Below are positions 50,001 through 59,080 of a stretch of DNA of 64,000 nucleotides, one piece after another; the first letter of the stretch is position 1; every line of letters starts with the position of its first letter. The notes below the pieces were generated by a model, which did not search any database, was not told the DNA's origin, and was given only the letters and a program-made list of their open reading frames with translations. Both the position numbers and the translations under genes were made by a program. The DNA comes from Janthinobacterium sp. 67 (lineage in GTDB: Bacteria; Pseudomonadota; Gammaproteobacteria; Burkholderiales; Burkholderiaceae_D), in contig NZ_PGES01000001.1 in NCBI RefSeq assembly GCF_002797895.1, positions 3,410,001 to 3,474,000 on the forward strand, in the 5' to 3' direction.

Positions 50001-50412
50001 GGCGGCGAACCTCGGCCTGGAACAGCTGGCCGCCAGCCTGGCAACCCTGGAACAAGCGTGCGCCAGCCCCGGCCCCGCCACGGCACAGCAGCTCGACGCA
50101 ACGCTGGGCACGCTGCTGACACAATGGCCGGCGGCCCTGGCAGCCATCGCCCGGCTGGCGCCGCCGGCATTGCCGGCGGCAACGGAGAATGCCATCGACG
50201 CGCCCGCCGCCCGGCAAGCGGCCAGTACCCTGCTGCACGCCTTGCGGCGCGGCGAACTCGATGACGCGGCGCAAGCACAGTTGCAGCAGGCCATGGGGGC
50301 GCAAGCGGATGCGCTGGCGCCGCTGCTACACGCCATCGACGACTTTGATTTCCCCCTGGCACAGTCGCTACTGGACGGCTTGCTGGCCACTTTCACCCCG
50401 GAGTCCCCATGA
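47068..50412 (+). CDS. MHYT-domain hybrid sensor histidine kinase
   Basis: 1114 residues. Three MHYT motifs in a seven-helix membrane sensor (MHFIGM, MHYTGM, MHYMGM), proposed to bind copper and sense O2, CO or NO. Two PAS domains follow (about 275-395 and 405-520), kinase with His551 ([12 protein letters not shown]) and ATP-binding domain, receiver Asp833 (LVDLQMPRMDG) and HPt His973 (SHRLRGLAANLG). The last ~100 residues are Ala/Gln-rich. ATG at 47068 is used. It overlaps the HD-GYP gene by four bases, so the phosphate is likely passed to it. Confidence 0.93.
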   Translation: MIPASVQQLFHLPADPAQLHHGQHAPGLVLLSLVIAIFTSWMAFQMTAYSRAQASISRRLHLLCLLAGSLALGCGVWAMHFIGMLAFELCTSVDYAPGLTLLSIVPSVAASFVALATISRRAVTAPLLLRSGLLVGLGIGAMHYTGMQAMRMGLSLRYDPLLFALSLVVAVALATLALWIRFGLRGWSSRVPSSQRTLISACVMGCAITGMHYMGMQAARFVGTIPPGNDADANRPMLVISVTLLTIALTILVASAVGTLRYRELFRHLNQSEHWTRSLLTSTVDGVITIDRQGGIVDFNGAAERILGWRAAEIVGRHVSVLVSDVRQSEQRGLLHYLRTGEAGAFQSSEEIVYLRKDGAPVAVQRSMASARLADQDLYVLFITDISERRAMLAALRESEQQLRSLIGNIPGIAFRCTTAENQPMLFISDGVEAVTGYPAADFLGAAPRRSITGLIASEERAYVVDVFNRSVASGEPYLLEYRLLHADGTARWLWERGTVVHDAAGAVRWVDGVILDISERRQMEEDLRMAKEKAELAAATRASFVANMSHEIRTPMNSILGFTDVLLDSPLAPEQRRHLNTVRQSGRSLLRLLNEVLDTAKLDKGAVALEMRDYSLLALVDELASTYGIHARNKGLRMEVQYDPQLPAVLHGDELRMRQVLGNLLDNAIKFTPSGGVSLTARLDDGQLHLLVRDSGIGIPAERRDAIFDPFVQADASTTRRFGGTGLGTTISRQLVTLMQGRIWADAGVPHGSVFHVMLPLLPARQAALPASERRSVRLPPLRVLAADDVPQNLELLSLLLGKRGHTVVTAGDGAQALQLAQQDDFDILLVDLQMPRMDGLAATQAIRAAALRDGRPRVPVIAMTASVLDAHRKAARAAGMDGFATKPVEWQALSQEIARVLGLAAEPADNSRAPAGGRVLHHAGALQRWAGNDSAYRTALDRFAREHPRLPPALQAAIAARDHETLLSQSHRLRGLAANLGLEQLAASLATLEQACASPGPATAQQLDATLGTLLTQWPAALAAIARLAPPALPAATENAIDAPAARQAASTLLHALRRGELDDAAQAQLQQAMGAQADALAPLLHAIDDFDFPLAQSLLDGLLATFTPESP

Positions 50413-51422
50413 ATGCACGCGCCAGACCCGTGATTCTCGTCGTCGACGACGAATCGTCCAACTTGCAATTGCTGCGCCAGATATTGCAGAACGACTACGC
50501 GTTGCTGTTCGCCAAGGATGGCGCGCGGGCACTGGAACTGGCGCGGCAGGAACGCCCGGCCCTGATCCTGCTCGACGTGATGATGCCGGGCATGAGCGGC
50601 CACGACACCTGCCGCCAGCTGAAAGCGGCGCCGCTGACGGCCGCCATTCCCGTCATCTTCGTCACGGCCCTGAACGACATGCGCGACGAACTGAGCGGTT
50701 TTGAAGCGGGCGCCGTCGATTACATCACCAAGCCGCTCAGCCCCGCCATCGTGCGTGCCCGCGTGCGCACGCACCTGTCGCTGGTGCGCATCGACGAACT
50801 GAAGGAAACGCGGCTGCAGATCGTCCAGCGCCTGGGCCTGGCGGCCGAATACAAGGACAATGAAACGGGCTTGCACGTGATCCGCATGAGCCATTACGCG
50901 CGCCTGCTGGGCGTGGCCGCCGGCATGGACGAGGCGGCAGCGGACGACCTGCTGCACGCGGCACCCATGCACGACGTGGGCAAGATCGGCATCCCCGATC
51001 GCATCCTGCAAAAGCCGGGCAAGCTCGACGCGGACGAATGGGCCGTCATGCAGACGCACGCGCGCATCGGCGCCGATATCATCGGCGAACATGCCGCGGG
51101 CGGCATGCTGGCGCTGGCGCGCGAAATCGCCCTGTCGCACCATGAAAAATGGGATGGCAGCGGCTACCCGAACGGCTTGGCGGGCGAGGCGATCCCGCTG
51201 GCGGGACGCATTGTTGCCGTGGCCGACGTCTTCGACGCGCTGACCTCGGTGCGCCCGTACAAGCGCGCGTGGCCGGTGCCGGACGCCGTGGGCTATTTGC
51301 AAGCGCAACAAGGCAGCCACTTCGATGCGCGGCTGGTCGAGCTGTTTGTGCAGCAACTGCCCGCCATCGACGCCATCCGGCTGCGCTGGGCGGAGCAAGA
51401 GGAACACCATGCGCAAGCATGA
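50409..51422 (+). CDS. response regulator with HD-GYP cyclic-di-GMP phosphodiesterase
   Basis: 337 residues: receiver with Asp56 (ILLDVMMPGMSG) and HD-GYP domain. The metal pair is His188-Asp189 (PMHDVGKIGIPD), with HHEKWDGSGYPNGLAG bearing the GYP (252-254). Together with MADVFDALTSVRPYK all catalytic parts look intact. Like RpfG, it should break c-di-GMP when phosphorylated. Start overlaps the MHYT kinase stop (ATGA). Confidence 0.93.
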   Translation: MNARARPVILVVDDESSNLQLLRQILQNDYALLFAKDGARALELARQERPALILLDVMMPGMSGHDTCRQLKAAPLTAAIPVIFVTALNDMRDELSGFEAGAVDYITKPLSPAIVRARVRTHLSLVRIDELKETRLQIVQRLGLAAEYKDNETGLHVIRMSHYARLLGVAAGMDEAAADDLLHAAPMHDVGKIGIPDRILQKPGKLDADEWAVMQTHARIGADIIGEHAAGGMLALAREIALSHHEKWDGSGYPNGLAGEAIPLAGRIVAVADVFDALTSVRPYKRAWPVPDAVGYLQAQQGSHFDARLVELFVQQLPAIDAIRLRWAEQEEHHAQA

Positions 51423-51556
51423 AAAGTGAACTCCCGCCACGGCCAGCGTTGTTGCGTCACACAAGGAAGTGCCGGACAGATGGCGCCGGCGCCGATGCAG
51501 ACCACTGGAAGGGCAAGGAGTTCGATGCCATTATCGCCGGCAGGCAGTGAAGCATT

Positions 51557-51570
51557 TTGATGCACATCAA
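51557..51570. promoter_or_regulatory. FNR/Anr-type box 1
   Basis: TTGAT-GCAC-ATCAA, a perfect match to the TTGAT-N4-ATCAA consensus for oxygen-responsive FNR/Anr regulators. It is 159 bases upstream of the membrane-protein start. Confidence 0.65.
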
Positions 51571-51624
51571 ACAGAGCGGCATTTCCGGAAAATGCGCTTG
51601 TACATGACCAGGGCCTGTGATTTT

Positions 51625-51638
51625 TTGACCCACATCAA
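51625..51638. promoter_or_regulatory. FNR/Anr-type box 2
   Basis: TTGAC-CCAC-ATCAA, one mismatch from the consensus. Its centre is about 73 bases upstream of the start predicted from TATAAT (51693-51698), near the usual class I activator position. No good -35 is present, which fits activation. Confidence 0.5.
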
Positions 51639-51728
51639 CCGGTGCTGATGGCGCACAGAGGTCAAGCGCGCCATGTCTATTTGTTAAATAGCTATAATTG
51701 CCTTATTACTTACTTTAAGGCAATGTAC

Positions 51729-52598
51729 ATGAAGGAACAACTGGTCAATTGGGGCAGCGCCCTGGCGCCGTTCGGCAGCGACCTGCTGTGGACAGTCCTG
51801 CCGTGGATGCTGCTGTATGGCGTGATCGGCTTTGTGCTGGCGCTCGGCATCTGCTACCAGCTGGCCAGAAAATGCCTGCTGGTGCGCCGTCCGCCCGCCT
51901 GGCATCTGGCCGCCAAGCTCAGCTATGTGTTGATCCTGGTCGTGCTGCCGCTGCTCGGTGGCGGGTTTGGCGCCGTGCACAGCGTGCACCGCGTCGTCAA
52001 CCAGGCCCTTGAGCGCGACTTGCAGCCGGTGGTCGAAGCGCAGATGCCGGCGCTGCGCGTCTACCTGGAACAGCAGGTCAAGCTGATCGCCCCGGGCCAG
52101 GCTATCAGCATGCGCAGCCTGATCGAGCCCTTCGTGCAAGACATGTATTACCGGCCCACGTCAGGCAGTTACTGGGAACGCAGCAAGGCGCGCTGGATCA
52201 ATGAATTCATCCTGCGCCGCGGCAGCGTGTTGCTGACGCAGGTGCTGCAGGAACAGCTGATCGCCAGGGCAAGTGTGCTGGGCGAAGCGCTCAAGGGCGC
52301 CGGCTTCCGTGGCCAGGCGACGGGCGAACTGGCCAGCCTGGGCACCGACCTGGCCGTGCGCCTGACCACCGATGTGGCGCGCCAGGCCGACTTCAGCAAA
52401 CTCGACAAATCAGTGCCGATGATTTTCATCGACGCCATCAAACGCCAGGCCGGCGCGTATTTCAGTTCGCTCAAGATCACGCTGGGCCTGTTCGCGCTGG
52501 TGGCGCTGCTGCTCGTGTGGGGCGAGATCATGCTGTACCGCCACTCTTACCTGCGCCGCCGTCCGGCCGCCACGGCCCTGCCCGTGCCACCCATGTAA
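51729..52598 (+). CDS. membrane protein of unknown function
   Basis: 289 residues with three helices: near residues 18-42, 60-82 and 255-275, with a long extracytoplasmic domain between the second and third that is mainly amphipathic. ATG at 51729 has AAGG 8 bases before it; the one at 51723 is possible. No family recognised. Two FNR-like boxes upstream hint at expression under low oxygen. A strong terminator follows directly, so it is monocistronic. Confidence 0.75.
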   Translation: MKEQLVNWGSALAPFGSDLLWTVLPWMLLYGVIGFVLALGICYQLARKCLLVRRPPAWHLAAKLSYVLILVVLPLLGGGFGAVHSVHRVVNQALERDLQPVVEAQMPALRVYLEQQVKLIAPGQAISMRSLIEPFVQDMYYRPTSGSYWERSKARWINEFILRRGSVLLTQVLQEQLIARASVLGEALKGAGFRGQATGELASLGTDLAVRLTTDVARQADFSKLDKSVPMIFIDAIKRQAGAYFSSLKITLGLFALVALLLVWGEIMLYRHSYLRRRPAATALPVPPM

Positions 52599-52633
52599 AA
52601 AAGCCGCCCCTCCTTGCGGACGGGGCGGCTTTT
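52597..52633. terminator. bidirectional terminator
   Basis: AAAAGCCGCCCC (52599-52610) pairs with GGGGCGGCTTTT (52622-52633), with A and T runs on both sides. It serves the membrane protein gene and convergent maeB. Confidence 0.85.
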
Positions 52634-52649
52634 CATGCGCAGCTAAGGC

Positions 52650-54968
52650 TTAGACTTTACGCTGAGCCACTGCGTCCACGACGCACAGTGCCGTCATGTT
52701 GACGATACGGCGCACGGTGGCCGATGGCGTCAGGATGTGCACGGGCTTGGCGCAGCCGAGCAGGATCGGGCCCACGGCGATGCCGTTGCCGGCCGCCGTT
52801 TTCACCAGGTTGTAGGCGATGTTGGCCGATTCGATGTTCGGCATGACGAGCAGGTTGGCGTCGTTCTTCAATGCCGAATTGGGCATCAGTTTTTGACGCA
52901 GCTTGCTGTCGAGGGCCGTATCGCCGTGCATTTCGCCGTCGATTTCCAGGTCCGGCGCGCGTTCCTTGACGATGGCCAGGGCGGCGCGCATCTTTTGCGC
53001 CGAGGCGCTGTCGCTGGAACCGAAGTTCGAGTGCGACAGCAGGGCAGCGCGTGGCGACAAACCGAAACGGGTCATCTCTTCGGCGGCCATGATGGTGATC
53101 TCGGCCAGTTGCTCGGCGTCGGGGTTTTCATTGACGTGCGTGTCGACCATCACCAGTTGGCGCTCCGGCATGATCAGGACGTTCATGGCGGCATACACAT
53201 TGCTGCCGGCGCGCTTGCCCAGCACCTGGTCGATGTATTTCAGGTGCAGCTGGGTGGTGCCGAAGGTGCCGCAGATCATGCCGTCGGCGTCGCCCTTGTG
53301 GATCATCATCGAACCGATCAGGGTGTGGCGGCGGCGCATTTCCAGCTTCGCGTATTCCTCGGTGACGCCCTTGCGGCTCGTCATCGCGTAATACGTGTTC
53401 CAGTAATCGCGATAGCGCTCGTCGAAGTCCGGGTTGATGACGTCGAAGTCGACGCCTTGCTTGAGGCGCAGGCCGAACTTCTGGATGCGCGCTTCGAGCA
53501 CGGGTGGACGGCCGACCAGGATAGGACGCGCCAGTTTTTCATCGACCACCACTTGCACGGCGCGCAGCACGCGCTCTTCTTCGCCTTCGGCGTAGACGAT
53601 GCGTTTGAGTTCGGCCGGCGTGGATTTGGCCATCAGGAACAGCGGCTTCATGAAGGTGCCGCTGCGGTAGACGAATTGCTGCAGGCTGTCCGCGTACGCT
53701 TGCAAGTCCTTGATCGGACGCGTGGCGACGCCGGAATCCTCGGCCGCCTTGGCCACCGCTGGCGCGATCTTGATCAGCAGACGCGGATCGAACGGCATCG
53801 GGATCAGGTATTCAGGACCGAAGGACAGGTTGCTGATGCCATACGTGGTGGCCACGATGTCGGACTGCTCGGCATGCGCCAGGTCGGCAATCGCGTGCAC
53901 GACGGCGATTTCCATTTCGCGCGTGATCGTCGTCGCGCCGCAATCGAGGGCGCCGCGGAAGATGTACGGGAAGCACAGCACGTTGTTGACCTGGTTCGGA
54001 TAGTCCGAACGGCCCGTGGCGATGATGGCGTCGCTGCGCACGGCCTTGACTTCTTCCGGCAGGATTTCCGGATTCGGGTTGGCCAGCGCCAGGATCAGCG
54101 GGTTCGGCGCCATCTTGCGCACCATGTCCTGCTTCAGCACGCCGCCGGCGGAGACGCCGAGGAAAATGTCGGCGTCCGGGATGATCTCGGCCAGGGTGCG
54201 CAGCGGCGTGTCTTGCGCGAAGCGTTCCTTGTCCGGGTCCATCAGTTCCGTGCGGCCCTTGTAGACGACGCCGGCCAGGTCGGTGACGTAGATGTTTTTC
54301 AGCGGGAAGCCCAGGTCGACGATCAGGTCCAGGCAGGCCAGCGCCGCGGCGCCCGCGCCCGAGACGACCAGCTTGCACTCTTCGATTTTCTTGCCGACGG
54401 CTTTCAGGCCGTTCAGGATGGCCGCGCCGACGATGATGGCGGTGCCATGCTGGTCGTCATGGAAGACGGGAATCTTCATGCGGTCGCGCAGCTGGCGCTC
54501 GATGTAGAAGCACTCTGGCGCCTTGATGTCTTCCAGGTTCACGCCGCCGAAGGTCGGTTCCAGCGAAGCGATGATGTCGACCAGTTTGTCCGGGTCCGAT
54601 TCGTTGATCTCGATGTCGAAGACGTCGATGCCGGCGAACTTCTTGAACAGCACGCCCTTGCCTTCCATCACCGGCTTGGCGGCCAGCGGGCCGATATTGC
54701 CCAGTCCCAGCACGGCCGTGCCGTTGGTGATGACGGCCACCAGGTTGCCGCGCGCCGTATATTTATAGGCATTGGCCGGATCGATGACGATTTCTTCGCA
54801 CGGTGCCGCCACGCCTGGCGAGTAGGCCAGTGCCAGGTCGCGCTGGTTGGTCAGTTGTTTGGTCGGCGTCACGCTGATTTTGCCGGGGCGCGGGCACTCG
54901 TGATACTCGAGTGCGGCCAAGCGCAATTGTTGACGCAATTCTTCTTTTTTATCAGATGACGAATCCAT
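52650..54968 (-). CDS. maeB: NADP-dependent malic enzyme (malic enzyme-PTA fusion)
   Basis: 772 residues. N-terminal malic enzyme domain ([39 protein letters not shown], catalytic Tyr/Lys region in the first 100). The C-terminal 330 residues are phosphotransacetylase-like (from about 430), as in MaeB where they give regulation by acetyl-CoA and usually no activity. Converts malate to pyruvate with NADPH. Its 200-base upstream region has no other gene. Confidence 0.96.
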   Translation of the reverse strand: MDSSSDKKEELRQQLRLAALEYHECPRPGKISVTPTKQLTNQRDLALAYSPGVAAPCEEIVIDPANAYKYTARGNLVAVITNGTAVLGLGNIGPLAAKPVMEGKGVLFKKFAGIDVFDIEINESDPDKLVDIIASLEPTFGGVNLEDIKAPECFYIERQLRDRMKIPVFHDDQHGTAIIVGAAILNGLKAVGKKIEECKLVVSGAGAAALACLDLIVDLGFPLKNIYVTDLAGVVYKGRTELMDPDKERFAQDTPLRTLAEIIPDADIFLGVSAGGVLKQDMVRKMAPNPLILALANPNPEILPEEVKAVRSDAIIATGRSDYPNQVNNVLCFPYIFRGALDCGATTITREMEIAVVHAIADLAHAEQSDIVATTYGISNLSFGPEYLIPMPFDPRLLIKIAPAVAKAAEDSGVATRPIKDLQAYADSLQQFVYRSGTFMKPLFLMAKSTPAELKRIVYAEGEEERVLRAVQVVVDEKLARPILVGRPPVLEARIQKFGLRLKQGVDFDVINPDFDERYRDYWNTYYAMTSRKGVTEEYAKLEMRRRHTLIGSMMIHKGDADGMICGTFGTTQLHLKYIDQVLGKRAGSNVYAAMNVLIMPERQLVMVDTHVNENPDAEQLAEITIMAAEEMTRFGLSPRAALLSHSNFGSSDSASAQKMRAALAIVKERAPDLEIDGEMHGDTALDSKLRQKLMPNSALKNDANLLVMPNIESANIAYNLVKTAAGNGIAVGPILLGCAKPVHILTPSATVRRIVNMTALCVVDAVAQRKV

Positions 54969-55166
54969 GCTGTGCTGCCTTCCTGTTTGGTCGATCGGGT
55001 GTTCCGGATTTTATCAGACCGATTCTTTCAATTAGCTAGGTATTTTCCGCTAGCCACAGTCTGATATCACGAAAACGCATAACCTAGCATTGTAAGGCCG
55101 TCCGGCGGCACAAACGTCCCCAACAGGAAAAACTATCAAATTTTAGGTTTCAATTAGTTTTTGCGA

Positions 55167-55523
55167 TCATCGACCGGGAGCGCGCCACAGCGGCAGCGCT
55201 TTGACGGCGCGCTCGATATCGTCCATGTCGTCCTCACCCAGGGTGCTGTCGAAGGGCGCGGACAAGATGCGGCGCATCAGCGCCAGGCGCATCGTCGCTT
55301 GCTGCGCGTCGATGAAGCGGGTCGTCTCCGCGCAATACCGCGCGCGACGCTGGGCATCGGCGCCGTCATCGGCGCCGTCGGGATAATAATGGCGGCCGAT
55401 GTTATTGAGCGACATTAACAAAAATTCGATCTCGCACAGGATGCGCAGCGCATCCTCGCCGGACAGCACGATGCGGCGGTTGGCGGGCAGCAGCGATGGT
55501 GGCGTGGCGATGTGGTCGGCCAT
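55167..55523 (-). CDS. hypothetical protein, 118 residues
   Basis: Helical soluble protein (IVLSGEDALRILCEIEFLLMSLNNIGRHYYPDGADDGADA) with many Asp and Arg residues and no membrane segment. Codon use matches the neighbours. It follows the MFS gene by 34 bases on the same strand, so could be co-transcribed with it. No family recognised. Confidence 0.65.
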   Translation of the reverse strand: MADHIATPPSLLPANRRIVLSGEDALRILCEIEFLLMSLNNIGRHYYPDGADDGADAQRRARYCAETTRFIDAQQATMRLALMRRILSAPFDSTLGEDDMDDIERAVKALPLWRAPGR

Positions 55524-55557
55524 GGCGGCATCTTTCTATCAGGGACAAGCCGACAGC

Positions 55558-56763
55558 CTACGCGATTTTTCCCGCAGGCGACGCCAGGCGCGCACCTGGC
55601 GCGAAGCGCACGGCGATCAGCAGCAGCACCACGACGCCGGCGGCCATCACCATCCACGCCTGGGCCAGGCTGGCCGAATGCTGGCGGATCAGGCCGGCAA
55701 TGAACGGCATGCTGCTGGCGATGATGTAGCCGCCGCCCTGCACGAAACCGAGCAGCGCGCCGGCACCGGCCGGCTCGACCACGTGGTCCATGCTGACGAT
55801 CAGCGACAGCGGGAACAGCGCGCCGATGCCGCAGCCCAGTAATATCACGGCGGGAACAGCCAGTTGCGCGGGCGCCACAATCAGACAGGCCAGGCCGCCC
55901 AGCACGGCCAGCAGGACGGCCAGCAACAGGATGCGGCGGTCGGGAAAGCGGTGGATGATGCTGGAAATCACCAGTCCCGCCAGCACTTCCACCAGGGTCA
56001 GGCTACCCAGCAGCAAGCCGCTGTCGGCCGCGCTCCAGCCCAGTTCCGTGTAAAACGGCGGCAGCCAGGCCAGCACCAGGGTGTACGCGCCCGTGCCGAT
56101 GCCAAAGAACACCATCAGCAGCCAGGCGCGGCCACTGCCCACGGGCAGGGTGGCGCCCGCGCCGGTGGAGACCTCCACGCGCGAAGCCGCTGCGCGGCGC
56201 CACAGCAGCGCGGCGGCCACGGCCGGCAGCGCCCACAGGGCCAGCAGCGCCTGCCAGCCCAGCGACTGGGCCAGAGGCGAGGCCGACGCGGCGGCAATGG
56301 CCGCGCCACCCATGATGCCCGTCGTATAAAAACCCATCAGCTGGCCTGCCCGCTCGGGGAAATGGCGCTTGATGAAGGCGGGCAGCAGCGCCTGCACCAG
56401 CGCGATGCCCAGGCCGCCCAGGGCCGCCGTGGCGATCAGGCCGCCGCTGCCGTGCAGGGGCCAGCGCAGCGCGCAGGCGCAAGCGATGATGGCGATGCCC
56501 AGCGAGATGCCGCGCGCCACGCCCAGCCGTCGCTGCAGCTGCGCGCCCGCCAGCGCACACACGCCCATGGCAAACACGGGCACGGTCGTCAGCAAGCCCG
56601 CATCGGCATCGCTGATGCCCGTGCCGGCCTGTATGCTGTCGAGCAAGGGGCCGATGGCGGCCAGGATGGGCCGCAGGTTCAGGCCCAGCAAGATGATGGC
56701 GGCCACCAGCAGGGCCGAAGAAACGGAAGACGAAGGGGAAGCGGCAGGTCGGGCGGAAGGCAT
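55558..56763 (-). CDS. MFS transporter of the CynX/NimT family
   Basis: 401 residues, 12 helices. The NLRPILAAIGPLLDSIQAGTGISDADAGLLTTVPVFAMG start is typical of the cyanate/nitroimidazole exporter group (CynX/NimT). Substrate not known. Divergent from a MarR gene, with paired operator palindromes between them, so it is probably repressed by that regulator. Confidence 0.88.
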   Translation of the reverse strand: MPSARPAASPSSSVSSALLVAAIILLGLNLRPILAAIGPLLDSIQAGTGISDADAGLLTTVPVFAMGVCALAGAQLQRRLGVARGISLGIAIIACACALRWPLHGSGGLIATAALGGLGIALVQALLPAFIKRHFPERAGQLMGFYTTGIMGGAAIAAASASPLAQSLGWQALLALWALPAVAAALLWRRAAASRVEVSTGAGATLPVGSGRAWLLMVFFGIGTGAYTLVLAWLPPFYTELGWSAADSGLLLGSLTLVEVLAGLVISSIIHRFPDRRILLLAVLLAVLGGLACLIVAPAQLAVPAVILLGCGIGALFPLSLIVSMDHVVEPAGAGALLGFVQGGGYIIASSMPFIAGLIRQHSASLAQAWMVMAAGVVVLLLIAVRFAPGARLASPAGKIA

Positions 56764-56830
56764 GGGATAGTCCTTGCCTCGCTGGGAGGCACATGGTTTA
56801 ATGCGTCATCAAATATGACTCGATGAAAAG

Positions 56831-56872
56831 TATCTTAACATAAAGATAGAAATCTATCTTGAGGTCAAGATA
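56831..56872. promoter_or_regulatory. twin MarR-type operators in the divergent promoter
   Basis: TATCTT-N6-AAGATA occurs twice: 56831-56848 (TATCTTAACATAAAGATA) and 56855-56872 (TATCTTGAGGTCAAGATA). Centres are 24 bases apart and the second abuts the regulator start codon. Perfect inverted repeats between marR and its divergent transporter. Confidence 0.75.
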
Positions 56873-56873
56873 A

Positions 56874-57407
56874 ATGGATAGCCCCATGACAATTACCCCG
56901 CAAGAACACACGCGCGCGCAATTTGCCGCCGCACAATGGCAACGCGAGTTGCCGCAGATGGATACGCGCGCCATGCAGCTGGCAGGACAGCTGGGCACGG
57001 TGGCGCAGCTGATGGCGCGCGACTGGCTCAATCCGCTGTTTGCCGAACACGGCTTGCAACCGGGCGAATTCGACGTGCTGGCGACCTTGCGCCGTTCGGG
57101 CGCGCCTTACAGCCTGACGCCGACGGCCCTGTACGAAGCGGCCATGCTGTCCTCGGGCGGCATGACCAACCGCATCGACCGGCTGGAAGCGGCCGGCCTG
57201 ATCGAACGCCAGAAGCACCCGACGGACCGGCGCGGCGTGCTGGTGGCCCTGACGCAAAAGGGATTGGAATTGATAGAAAAACTCGTGCTGCTGCACGTGG
57301 AGAACGAGCGCGCCATGCTGTCGGCGCTCAGCGCGGACGAGCAGCGCCAGCTCGACCAGTTGCTGGCCAAGCTGCTGCACGGCATGGCGCAGGCGAAGAA
57401 GGGCTAG
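56874..57407 (+). CDS. MarR family transcriptional regulator
   Basis: 177 residues with a winged helix-turn-helix (TPTALYEAAMLSSGGMTNRIDRLEAAGLIERQKHPTDRRGVLVALTQKG) in the usual MarR order. Likely represses itself and the divergent MFS transporter by binding the two palindromes directly before its start. Effector unknown. An ATG at 56886 is possible. Its stop TAG shares a CTAG with the convergent gene's stop. Confidence 0.9.
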   Translation: MDSPMTITPQEHTRAQFAAAQWQRELPQMDTRAMQLAGQLGTVAQLMARDWLNPLFAEHGLQPGEFDVLATLRRSGAPYSLTPTALYEAAMLSSGGMTNRIDRLEAAGLIERQKHPTDRRGVLVALTQKGLELIEKLVLLHVENERAMLSALSADEQRQLDQLLAKLLHGMAQAKKG

Positions 57408-58009
57408 GAAATCAGGCTCGCCAGCTCGCGCAGCGCCGCATTGCCGCGCCGGGCCAGCCGCTGCAGGTCGGCAGGGTCGCGGCTGTCGTAGATGGCCTGG
57501 ACATGGCGCGCGCTGGCCGCGCGCAAGTCGATATCGCTGTCGCGGTCCGGAAGCTGGGCGTCGGCCACGTGTCCCTCGACCAGGGTCAGATAGTAATGAC
57601 GGGGCTTGCCGCGCAAGTTGGCGGCAAACTGCAGCACCAGGCCATTGTCGAACAGCAAGGCGCCGCTGCGGCCGCCCTGTTCCAGCAGCACGCGACACGC
57701 CGGCAAGGGCCGCCGCGCCGCGCGCAGAAAGCCCGCCAGGTGCACCCGATAACCGAGTTCCAGGCCATTCGCGCCCAGCTGGCCGCGCTGCAGATACACC
57801 TTGAACGACGCCGGCACGGGCCGCCTTCCCCTGCGGAACAGGCGCGCATCTTCGTACAGGCACAGCTGGTTGCCGTCGCTGATGGCGTCGAAGCCGCGCG
57901 CCGCCAGTTCCTGCGCCTCGAAAGTGCGCAAGCCGACGGCTTGCGGGTCGCGCAGCCAGCCGTGGTCGAGCCAGGATTGCAACAGAACGTGAATATCGGG
58001 GAGGGGCAT
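57404..58009 (-). CDS. hypothetical protein, 201 residues
   Basis: Soluble alpha/beta-like protein with many Arg and Leu residues: MPLPDIHVLLQSWLDHGWLR, RPVPASFKVYLQRGQ, KPRHYYLTLVEGHVADA. The second half has RDSDIDLRAASARHVQ. No catalytic motif or membrane segment. Start ATG at 58009 fits its codon use. Stops within the CTAG shared with marR. Function unknown. Confidence 0.6.
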   Translation of the reverse strand: MPLPDIHVLLQSWLDHGWLRDPQAVGLRTFEAQELAARGFDAISDGNQLCLYEDARLFRRGRRPVPASFKVYLQRGQLGANGLELGYRVHLAGFLRAARRPLPACRVLLEQGGRSGALLFDNGLVLQFAANLRGKPRHYYLTLVEGHVADAQLPDRDSDIDLRAASARHVQAIYDSRDPADLQRLARRGNAALRELASLIS

Positions 58010-58098
58010 GGGAAGCTGTTCGGCAGTGGCAAAGGCGCCTATTGTATGCCAGCCTATAATAGCCAGGCCACACCCTCATTCAACGAACTGACCACGCC

Positions 58099-59079
58099 AT
58101 GGCCCCACACGACGCGCTTTCCGAATTCGACCTGATCAAACAATATTTCGTGCGCCAGCGCCCCGGCCGCGCCACCCTGGGCATCGGCGACGATTGCGCG
58201 CTGATCACGCCCGGCGCCGGCAAGCAGATCGCCATCTCGTCGGACATGCTGGTCGAGGACCGGCATTTCTTTGCCGGCGCCGACGCCCGCATGCTCGGCC
58301 ACAAAAGCCTGGCCGTGAATCTGTCCGACCTGGCCGCCATGGGCGCGTGTCCCGTGGCGTTTACCCTGGCCCTGGCGCTGCCGCAAGCGGAGCGCGCCTG
58401 GCTGGCCGGCTTTGCCGACGGCCTGTTTGCGCTGGCCGACGCGTTTAATTGCGAACTCATCGGCGGCGACACCACCAAGGGCCCTTTGAATATCTGCATC
58501 ACCGTGTTCGGCGAACTGGCGCCGGGCCAGGCCCTGCGCCGCAGCGCGGCCGTGGCGGGCGACGACATCTGGGTCAGCGGCACCCTGGGCGACGCGCGCC
58601 TGGCGCTGGCCGGCTACCGCAGGGAACAGGCATTGTCGCCCGCCGACCTGGCCACGGCCGGTGCGCGCATGCACACGCCGACGCCGCGCGTGGCGCTCGG
58701 CTGCGCGCTGGCCGAAGCGGGCCTCGCGCATGCGGCCATCGACATCTCGGACGGCCTGGTGGGAGATTTGGGCCACATCTTGAAAGCGTCGCAGGTGGGC
58801 GCCACCATCGACGTCGACGCCCTGCCTGCCGGCCCCGTGCTGGCGCGGCAAAACATGCAACTGCGCCGCCGCTACACGGCCGCCGGCGGCGACGATTATG
58901 AATTGTGCTTCACGGCGCCCGCCTCCTCGCGCGACGCCATCGCCGCCCTGGCGGCCAGCTGCGGCACACCCGTCACGCGCGTGGGCGGCATCGAGGCGCA
59001 AACGGGCTTGCGGCTGGTCGATGCGGCGGGGCAGCCGCTGGATTTGCAACTCAGCTCGTTCGACCACTTCAGCGATTGA
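58099..59079 (+). CDS. thiL: thiamine-monophosphate kinase
   Basis: 326 residues; phosphorylates thiamine monophosphate to the diphosphate. Conserved GIGDDCALI, SSDMLVEDRHFF, SLAVNLSDLAAMGACPVAF, GGDTTKGPLNI and AIDISDGLVGDLGHIL match ThiL. The gene is usually followed by pgpA in this group, but here it is next to a convergent signalling operon. Confidence 0.95.
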   Translation: MAPHDALSEFDLIKQYFVRQRPGRATLGIGDDCALITPGAGKQIAISSDMLVEDRHFFAGADARMLGHKSLAVNLSDLAAMGACPVAFTLALALPQAERAWLAGFADGLFALADAFNCELIGGDTTKGPLNICITVFGELAPGQALRRSAAVAGDDIWVSGTLGDARLALAGYRREQALSPADLATAGARMHTPTPRVALGCALAEAGLAHAAIDISDGLVGDLGHILKASQVGATIDVDALPAGPVLARQNMQLRRRYTAAGGDDYELCFTAPASSRDAIAALAASCGTPVTRVGGIEAQTGLRLVDAAGQPLDLQLSSFDHFSD

Positions 59080-59080
59080 G

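Noticed and set aside
46246..50304. 1352-codon minus-strand frame across the MHYT kinase
   Set aside because: Same reason: low-complexity Arg/Gln/Gly product, no motifs, opposite a well-supported gene.
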